Source: Synechococcales cyanobacterium C42_A2020_086
Lineage (GTDB): Bacteria > Cyanobacteriota > Cyanobacteriia > Elainellales > Elainellaceae
NCBI GenBank assembly: GCA_015272325.1
Contig: JACYLU010000005.1
Coordinates: forward strand, 1-37,418
Direction: 5' to 3'
Length of the DNA stretch: 37,418 nucleotides
The notes beneath the pieces were generated by a model. It was not told the DNA's origin. It worked only from the letters and a program-made list of their open reading frames with translations, and made no database searches. Shown piece after piece: positions 31,992 to 37,418 of the stretch (positions are counted from its first letter, which is position 1; each line of letters begins with the position of its first letter). The position numbers and the translations under genes were made by a program.

Positions 31992-32033
31992 TCTCAACAT
32001 TGAGATCTCAACATCGGGATCTCAACCTTGGGA
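31992..32033. repeat. 14-bp-period tandem repeat x3 downstream of hemE
   Basis: TCTCAACATTGAGA (31992), TCTCAACATCGGGA (32006) and TCTCAACCTTGGGA (32020) repeat at exactly 14 bp. The junction of the first two creates the 12-bp palindrome TTGAGATCTCAA at 32000-32011. It lies in the 255-bp gap between hemE and thyX, within about 95 bp of the hemE stop codon. Confidence 0.7.
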
Positions 32034-32084
32034 AAGGAAGGTCAGGGAGGAGAAAGCAAATTTCAGGGCTGATCGCAGGGCTAA

Positions 32085-33146
32085 CTACACTGCTGCCAAG
32101 AGCTGATCGACCTGTTTGGCGGTTTCAAAGAAATAGGCAGCGTTTTCTTCTGGTGTTCCGGGAAGAATGCCGTGCCCCAAGTTCAAAATATGACCCCGAT
32201 CGCCTGCCTTGCGGATCGTGTCCAGAATTCGCTCGCGAATAAACGCCTTGGAGCCAAACAACGCACAAGGGTCTACATTGCCCTGCACGCCAATGTCATA
32301 GCCTAGCCGTCGCCGCGCATCCGCCATGTCTACCGTCCAGTCCACGCTGACAATATCCACGCCCGATTCACCCATTAGCTCCAGCACACCAGCACTGCCA
32401 CTGATGTAGAGAATCAGCGGCGTATCGGGGTGGGTGGCTTTCACCTGCTGCACCACTCGCTGCTGATAGGGCAGAGCAAAGGTGCGGTAGTCTTGCGGGC
32501 TGAGCTGGCCTGCCCAGGAGTCAAACATTTGCACAACTTGCGCACCCGAGTCGATTTGATAGCGCACATAGGTGGCAATCGAATCAGCAATGTGACCCAA
32601 GAACTGATGCAGCATCGAGGGTTCTGAGAAAGCCATGCCCTTGATCGTGGCGTAATCTTTCGAGCCTTTGCCTTCAATGGCGTAAGCGGCCAGCGTCCAG
32701 GGAGCGCCGACAAAGCCCAGCACAGCGGCTTCGTTGCCCACTTCCCGCCGCAGGGTTTGCAGAATCTCGCGGATGAACGGCAGCGACTCTTCCGGATCGA
32801 GCGGCCGGAGTTGGTTTACCTGCTCTTGGGTGCGGATCGGCGGATCGATGATCGGGCCTTTACTCTCAACAATGTCGAAAGAGATGCCCATGCCCGGCAG
32901 CGGCGTCAGAATATCTGAGAACAAAATCACGCCATCGGGACGGAAGGCCCGCCAGGGTTGCAGCGAGATTTCTACTGCCAAATCCACTGTCTCAGAGCGC
33001 TCGCGAAATGACGGATACTGATCGCGCAGTTCCCGATAGACCTTCATGTAGCGTCCGGCTTGCCGCATCATCCAAACCGGCGGACGATCGAGTTTTTCTC
33101 CCCGAGCTGCCCGTAGCAAATAAGGAACTTGGTTTGATCCGATCAT
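32085..33146 (-). CDS. hemE: Uroporphyrinogen decarboxylase
   Basis: A 353-residue HemE, decarboxylating uroporphyrinogen III to coproporphyrinogen III on the common path to haem, chlorophyll and bilins. The N-terminal signature [14 protein letters not shown] with the substrate-binding Arg pair, the catalytic Asp segment [13 protein letters not shown], the [16 protein letters not shown] strand and the C-terminal [14 protein letters not shown] are all present. Length and start match the family, with [16 protein letters not shown] at the N-terminus. It is transcribed alone. A HIP1 octamer lies in its promoter region (33205-33212). Confidence 0.97.
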   Translation of the reverse strand: MIGSNQVPYLLRAARGEKLDRPPVWMMRQAGRYMKVYRELRDQYPSFRERSETVDLAVEISLQPWRAFRPDGVILFSDILTPLPGMGISFDIVESKGPIIDPPIRTQEQVNQLRPLDPEESLPFIREILQTLRREVGNEAAVLGFVGAPWTLAAYAIEGKGSKDYATIKGMAFSEPSMLHQFLGHIADSIATYVRYQIDSGAQVVQMFDSWAGQLSPQDYRTFALPYQQRVVQQVKATHPDTPLILYISGSAGVLELMGESGVDIVSVDWTVDMADARRRLGYDIGVQGNVDPCALFGSKAFIRERILDTIRKAGDRGHILNLGHGILPGTPEENAAYFFETAKQVDQLLAAV

Positions 33147-33204
33147 TTCAACCCCGTTAATTTAACAAACGAAATCTTAAGCGCATTTGCTAGCTTACCA
33201 CTCA

Positions 33205-33212
33205 GCGATCGC
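33205..33212. repeat. HIP1 octamer
   Basis: GCGATCGC in the upstream region of hemE, the only HIP1 copy in the window that is outside a coding sequence. Confidence 0.9.
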
Positions 33213-33562
33213 CCCTCCTTAGTAGTGACTCGCAAAACTGTTACAAAATTTCAGAATTGTGGCGGGCTAGAGCGTTGAGAGGTCAACAAGTCCTGGAGCA
33301 GCAAGGGCAGAAAGGGCAAAACGCATCAAGTCAGCAAAGATTATTTACAATTGCTCCATTGTTCACATATGTTATTCGTTTGTTATTCATCAACGATTCC
33401 AAGGGATGCCTGTCCTTATACCCTCACTATTCTCAGGTCAAGCTCTCAAAAATACCTTAAAGCTACTGAACCGGTTCTGCGAAGTGTATCGATTGAGACG
33501 ATCCGCTGCAGATCACCTTTGATACCCACAAATAATCTTTATCTTTCGACGATCGGCTCCTA

Positions 33563-33590
33563 ACTCCTGCGGAGAGGCTACGCCAACGAT
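33563..33590. repeat. Cyanobacterial interspersed repeat (GGCTACGCC type)
   Basis: CTCCTGCGGAGAGGCTACGC plus CAACG. On the minus strand it contains GGCGTAGCCTCTCCGCAGGAG-like sequence with the small CTCC-GCA-GGAG hairpin, a motif I recall as common between genes of filamentous cyanobacteria. A weaker relative, GGGCGTAGCCGAAGAG, occurs near 31955. Confidence 0.5.
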
Positions 33591-33620
33591 TTGTTATCTC
33601 GCTTGGCAACTACATCTTGC

Positions 33621-36600
33621 TTACTTTCCAATCATATGCAATGCCTCAATCCAGATTTTGAGTTCCTGTTCAGCTAGATTTTTATCGGTTAACTCCTGTT
33701 CCTGGTGGGCAATGTAGGTGTTCCGAAAGTCATTGATGCGGGTGACGGTTTCCAAAAACTTGCGCCCGCCCTGAAACCGCAACTGAGTTTGTAAGGCTTC
33801 AAACACACCACCGATTTTTGTTGTGTCATTCAGCGCATAATCCAGACACGATCGCAGCAAGCCAATCAGTGATAGCCCATTGTTAAATACCAACGTTCGT
33901 TTCAGATTTTGTGCCAATTTGCGGTAATAGTCCTCTGCTTTACGGTCAACGCCGCCCAGATAGGGAGCAAACCAGGCTTTTTGGTCATCTACGGTGACGG
34001 GCATTTCTGGTTGCAGTCGCCGTACCAGGAAGCCTTTCGCCACTTCATCGATCGAACCCAACAGAGCGGTAAAAACAGGGGCATAATTCATCCCCTCTTT
34101 GTTTTCAAAGAAGCGATAGAGCATGACAGACTGATCGGCAGCACGGCGATAGCGGGAAGGCAGGGCATTGAGAATGGCTGGATCAATCAGGCTATCGACA
34201 GCAGAAGCTTCTTCATCCACCTGCCCCAAATTCATGAACAGCGGTAAATCCTGAAATTCCTCAGATTGGATCAAATTTTGCAGAGCAGGGGCACAGGCAC
34301 GAGCCAGTTCAGCAACGGTATCGCCTGCCATGCGTTCAAACACACCTTGGGGAATGTAGAGATAGTGCCATTGAGTTGTTTCACTCGAAGCAGCCTCACA
34401 CCAGGCGATCGCCGCTTTGGCTTTCAACGGCACATCCAGATCTTCTCGCCCTTTGGTTTCGACCAAATAGTAGTGACCATCAATCGTGCGGACAAAGAAG
34501 TCTGGGGTATAGAAGGCCAGTCTGTCTCCATTTGCCAGGTAATCAATCCGCAAGCATTGTGACCCGGCGTTTTTGGCAAAGGCAGCGACATCGGGGGCGC
34601 GATCGCAAAACTTTGCGACTGCCACTTCTAACTCCCGATTGCAGGTGACGAGGTTAAACAGGGTCTTAGCCGCTTCTAGGGCGGGACGGCGTTCGCTGAG
34701 AGTGACTTGAAAGGGTTTCCAGGCGTTCAGGGATTTGGGTGGTTCGACCATTAGCCGTTCTTCGGTGGTGGTGGTGCGGCTGCGGATTAGGGGAACAAAC
34801 ACTGCCCGCAGGTGTTCACCCACGTCGGAGTCGGCTAATCGAGCCACTAAAGCCGGATCGAACAGGGTGGTTTTCTGCTCAAACAGGATTTCTTCCAGAA
34901 AGGTCTGGATCAGGGGGGCGAGGACGGGATGCAGTCCCCGCAATTTGCAAATGGTTTCCAGTTGCTTGACGTAGTATGAAACCGCACCAACGCCCGATGC
35001 CAACAGCGGTAGATTGAGTTGTAATTTCTCCACCACTTCGCCCGTAAACAGGTGTCGTCCTTCATACTGAATTTCGTTGTTGCCCTGTTTGCCTAACGGT
35101 AACGGCTTGTAAGGTTTGAACGCCTTTTTCACATCTTGAATCGTCAAGCCTTCCAGCTTGGGCACAATCCGAAAACCTGCGGAAAGAGTGGGAATCTGGA
35201 TATTCAAGGCATTCACATCTTTGTGGGCTTCATCGGGGAAGATGGAAATCGTGGTGGCAGGAACGTGATCGAGTTCCACAATTTCCAGCGGCAACCCTTC
35301 TTGAGCCAGTTCTTGCTGATAGAGGCTGGCAAAGGCGGGATGTTCTACCACTGTCACCAGTTCGTTGGCTTGACCGGGGGGAGTCATGCGGCGCAAGCCT
35401 CGCCCCAGGGTTTGTTCCGGCAGAATATTGGCTTTGGAACTGTAGGGACGCAGAGGCACGATCGTTGTCACGTTGCGCACATCCCAGCCTTCCCGCAGCA
35501 TCAGCACCGAGACAATGCAGAAATAGGGACTGGCGTTGCTATCCAGTTCCCGGCTGAGTTTTCGCAATGCCTTCAGGTCATCATCGCTGATGGCTTTTTC
35601 GTCTTCAACAAACTCATACCGTGCCTCTTTCCCCCGTCCCACTTTCTTGAGTTTGCCCTTCAGGTTGGTGTGTAGGTTAATGGTTTTGCCGTTGAGTTGC
35701 TCAAACAGGGGGTCGGTGTTGAAACGTTGGGTAATTTGATCCGCCGCTTCGGTGTCATCGCACATGATGAACAGGAGCGGCTTTTTGCCGCTGGCTTCCC
35801 ATTCCGCTTGGCTGGCTTTCCAGCGTTCGTAGCCCAGGAGCAAATGCTGTTCCCAGCGATAGGCGGCGTTGTCGTCGGCTTGTTCGACTAACTTGCGGCT
35901 GGCTTGCCCAATCAGCGGGGTTTTGACGATGCCTGCATCCACCGCTTCACCCAGGGGTGTATCACAGACAATGTGTTTAAACAGTAGCCCCTTGTTGTCT
36001 TTTGGGGTGGCAGAAAAATCCAGTTGGGCCACCAGCTTGCAGCCACTCCGGGACAGGATGGTTTCATGCAGGGTGCGGATGGCTTCGTTCCAGGCGGAAC
36101 CGGAATCCCAGACGTGGTGAGCCTCGTCGTTCAGCACCAAGACGCGACGATGGGCGGTGATGCGATCGCGCAGGGCGGCTCCCGTATCCAGGGCTTTGGT
36201 TTTTGAAACCGCTGGCCCCATCCAGGCGTAGGAATCTTCTTCAGCTTTCTTTTTGCGCTTGGCGGTGTCGTAGAGGCGATGGATATTGGTGAGGTAGAGC
36301 GTTCCGCCCGTTGCCGCACCGCTGGCTTCGTCCTGTAGCACGACCGACAGGTTCCAGTCGCCGCGCCATTCGGGGGGAATCAGTGGGTCTTCGTCAAACA
36401 CGCGCCCGTTACCAAAGTCGTCTTTGAGGCGTTCGTAGACGGTGAGGTTAGGCGCAATCACCACAAAATGCCGCGCCATCTCCGAGTCAGATTCCCGCAG
36501 GGCGTGGAAGTAGCTCCAGACAATGCAGAGGCTCATGACTTTGGTTTTGCCTGCCCCGGTTGCCAGTTTGAAGGCGTAGCGGCTCCAGGCATCTTCGTCT

Positions 36601-37043
36601 TCGGTGATGCCTAATGCCTGTAATTCGGCATTTGCGCCACCAAATTCGGCAATGATTTGGGACAGGCACTCGATCCGACGCACCTCTTTGAGGTAGATCA
36701 GCGTCTCCACGGCTTCCCGCTGACAGAAGTAGTAACGAAACTCGAATTCTTCACTACCCACCCCTACCCCCTCCGAGGAGGGGAGACGACGACGGTGGGC
36801 GCGGTTAAACCAGTGATTCAGCAGTTGAATCGTGGTGTCGCTGGCCCCGATATAAAAGGCTTCCCGCCACTCTCGCACGGCTGAGCGTAGGTTATTCACC
36901 ACCTCAATCGGGGAGGCTCTGCGTCCCTGTTTGACCACGGCAGGGTCGCCGGACTTTTCTGCCCGAACGCGATGGGCGTTGGGTTCTTGCCAGGGGGCAA
37001 ACAGGGGTTCGAGAACGGTGGGATTGAGGGTGGAGGCGGCCAT
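33621..37043 (-). CDS. SF2 helicase - PD-(D/E)xK nuclease - HEPN fusion protein (type III Res-like)
   Basis: An 1140-residue multidomain protein, probably in DNA/RNA defence. An N-terminal region (1-155) precedes an SF2 ATPase core: Walker A ATGAGKTK (161-168), DEAH (306-309), FSATPK (343-348), motif V LREGWDVRN (516-524) and motif VI GRGLRRM (547-553). After a linker, a nuclease domain has PDFF (847-850) and VETKG (861-865), giving D848-E862-x-K864 of the PD-(D/E)xK type. The C-terminal helical domain (about 1031-1140) contains RNTYIAH (1107-1113), the R-N-x4-H signature of HEPN ribonucleases. Domains one and two resemble type III restriction Res subunits, but no Mod methylase is present and HEPN is not part of Res. 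A Uma2-family gene ends 5 bp upstream. A small palindromic repeat is embedded near residues 85-98. Confidence 0.88.
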   Translation of the reverse strand: MAASTLNPTVLEPLFAPWQEPNAHRVRAEKSGDPAVVKQGRRASPIEVVNNLRSAVREWREAFYIGASDTTIQLLNHWFNRAHRRRLPSSEGVGVGSEEFEFRYYFCQREAVETLIYLKEVRRIECLSQIIAEFGGANAELQALGITEDEDAWSRYAFKLATGAGKTKVMSLCIVWSYFHALRESDSEMARHFVVIAPNLTVYERLKDDFGNGRVFDEDPLIPPEWRGDWNLSVVLQDEASGAATGGTLYLTNIHRLYDTAKRKKKAEEDSYAWMGPAVSKTKALDTGAALRDRITAHRRVLVLNDEAHHVWDSGSAWNEAIRTLHETILSRSGCKLVAQLDFSATPKDNKGLLFKHIVCDTPLGEAVDAGIVKTPLIGQASRKLVEQADDNAAYRWEQHLLLGYERWKASQAEWEASGKKPLLFIMCDDTEAADQITQRFNTDPLFEQLNGKTINLHTNLKGKLKKVGRGKEARYEFVEDEKAISDDDLKALRKLSRELDSNASPYFCIVSVLMLREGWDVRNVTTIVPLRPYSSKANILPEQTLGRGLRRMTPPGQANELVTVVEHPAFASLYQQELAQEGLPLEIVELDHVPATTISIFPDEAHKDVNALNIQIPTLSAGFRIVPKLEGLTIQDVKKAFKPYKPLPLGKQGNNEIQYEGRHLFTGEVVEKLQLNLPLLASGVGAVSYYVKQLETICKLRGLHPVLAPLIQTFLEEILFEQKTTLFDPALVARLADSDVGEHLRAVFVPLIRSRTTTTEERLMVEPPKSLNAWKPFQVTLSERRPALEAAKTLFNLVTCNRELEVAVAKFCDRAPDVAAFAKNAGSQCLRIDYLANGDRLAFYTPDFFVRTIDGHYYLVETKGREDLDVPLKAKAAIAWCEAASSETTQWHYLYIPQGVFERMAGDTVAELARACAPALQNLIQSEEFQDLPLFMNLGQVDEEASAVDSLIDPAILNALPSRYRRAADQSVMLYRFFENKEGMNYAPVFTALLGSIDEVAKGFLVRRLQPEMPVTVDDQKAWFAPYLGGVDRKAEDYYRKLAQNLKRTLVFNNGLSLIGLLRSCLDYALNDTTKIGGVFEALQTQLRFQGGRKFLETVTRINDFRNTYIAHQEQELTDKNLAEQELKIWIEALHMIGK
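36754..36784. repeat. Small palindromic interspersed repeat inside the helicase gene
   Basis: The stretch contains CCCCTCC-GA-GGAGGGG (36768-36783), a 7-bp stem with a 2-nt loop, preceded by TACCCACCCCTAC. It resembles a GGAGGGGTAGGGGTGGG-type repeat I recall from cyanobacterial genomes. It lies in frame and encodes the low-complexity RLPSSEGVGVGSEE segment of the protein, between otherwise Res-like sequences. Confidence 0.5.
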
Positions 37044-37048
37044 AAAAA

Positions 37049-37417
37049 TTAGAAGGAGAGCTTTTGAAATAGATCAGCCACAGGGAACGTAAATCCAGGA
37101 ATCACCTCTTCTCCATCTAGAGCATCAACAGATTTCAGCAGGCGATCGGGTTCTTGGGCAGAGCGGTAGACCAACACATAGTGTTCGCTAGGGTGAATAA
37201 TCCAGGCTAGGCGAGTACCATTCTCGAAGTATTCCACCAGTTTGTCGTGAATTTCCTCTACGGCATTACCGGGAGAGAGTACTTCAACCGCCAGATCGGG
37301 CGCACCCTCTAAAAATCCTGTGGGCAGTTCGGTCAATCCTTGCAAGCGTTCTTTAGCAAAGAAGGGCGTTGTTGCATGAATGAAAAAGGGACCGCAGGTT
37401 GGACTTAACGGAGCCAT
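37049..37417 (-). CDS. Uma2 family (DUF820) protein, truncated at the window edge
   Basis: At least 122 residues of a Uma2/DUF820 protein; its true start probably lies beyond the right edge because the frame stays open there and the family is normally 180-200 residues. The conserved core is present: PDLAVEVLSPGNAVEEI with Asp and Glu of the presumed PD-(D/E)xK site, KLVEYFENGTRLAWIIHP and YVLVYRS, ending in GFTFPVADLFQKL. It is followed after 5 bp by the helicase-nuclease-HEPN gene on the same strand, so the two are almost certainly co-transcribed. Uma2 genes are numerous in cyanobacteria and this could be chance adjacency. Another Uma2 gene is at 13802-14596 but is longer and only distantly similar. 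Confidence 0.85.
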   Translation of the reverse strand: MAPLSPTCGPFFIHATTPFFAKERLQGLTELPTGFLEGAPDLAVEVLSPGNAVEEIHDKLVEYFENGTRLAWIIHPSEHYVLVYRSAQEPDRLLKSVDALDGEEVIPGFTFPVADLFQKLSF

Positions 37418-37418
37418 C

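Larger units (their letters stand above)
33147..33620. other. Intergenic region between the helicase gene and hemE
   Basis: Holds the hemE promoter region and the end of the helicase transcript. Visible items are a HIP1 site (33205-33212), an 11-bp tandem repeat TGTTATTCGTT/TGTTATTCATC (33370-33391) and a cyanobacterial GGCTACGCC-type repeat at about 33563-33590. No gene is recognised. Confidence 0.6.

Noticed and set aside
31984..32052. Rho-independent terminator for hemE formed by CCTCC and GGAGG arms
   Set aside because: The pairing arms are only five bases, more than 50 nt apart; a short T-run alone is not enough.
33257..33563. Small plus-strand frames between hemE and the helicase gene
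   Set aside because: Composition is that of spacer DNA, start sites lack ribosome-binding sequences and the products match no family I know.

Overview
The window comes from a cyanobacterium, most likely a filamentous, non-heterocystous (Leptolyngbya-like) type, although the exact lineage is a guess. The evidence is five copies of the HIP1 octamer GCGATCGC (19833, 33205, 34405, 34599, 36162), cyanobacteria-typical families (DUF4278, DUF2996, Uma2, pentapeptide repeats), a SecA without the C-terminal zinc finger, a TRAP substrate-binding protein resembling the pyruvate/2-oxoacid receptor known from Anabaena, and cyanobacterial interspersed repeats. Most of the window is chromosomal housekeeping sequence with short, often divergent or convergent transcription units.

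Layout. 1-2.2 kb: TRAP receptor lipoprotein (-) and a DUF4278 protein (+). 2.3-4.0 kb: an arsenosugar pair (-), an AhpD-like protein followed by the radical SAM enzyme ArsS, with a Pho-box-like triple direct repeat in front of arsS. 4.3-6.8 kb: Hsp33 chaperone and a GH13 amylase (+). 6.9-8.8 kb: an orphan ParA ATPase and a 48-repeat pentapeptide protein (-), preceded by three separate 12-bp tandem repeats. 9.2-14.6 kb: GNAT (-), a membrane-anchored dihaem cytochrome c, SecA and a Uma2 protein (+). 14.7-17.1 kb: DUF2996, then threonine synthase with a ThiS/MoaD-like sulfur carrier (-). 17.4-21.6 kb: an acyl-CoA dehydrogenase-like flavoprotein, an SPFH-FHA fusion, a second MoaD-like protein, an SRPBCC-like protein, and a Usp/GNAT pair with overlapping ends.

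21.7-23.9 kb is the most accessory-looking stretch: a frameshifted gene, a transposase-like chimeric fragment, a lone AT-rich DUF2268-type metalloprotease and a 20-bp-period repeat. 23.9-33.1 kb returns to core functions: GlmS, a Usp, a Cof-type HAD phosphatase, an unknown beta-rich protein, an alpha/beta hydrolase-fold protein lacking catalytic residues, a GT2-TPR glycosyltransferase, ThyX and HemE. 33.6-37.4 kb holds the best candidate for a poorly described system: an 1140-residue SF2 helicase with a PD-(D/E)xK nuclease and a C-terminal HEPN RNase motif, lying 5 bp downstream of a Uma2-family gene cut by the window edge and without any methylase in view.

A pattern cutting across the window is that most intergenic spacers carry their own private tandem duplication of 10-20 bp, often perfect, with period 11 or 12 the commonest. 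Where only a core is conserved (TTTAAA at 3489/3500/3511; GTCTC-ATC at 4085-4117) a regulator-binding array is likely. Where copies are identical, recent slippage duplication is equally likely.
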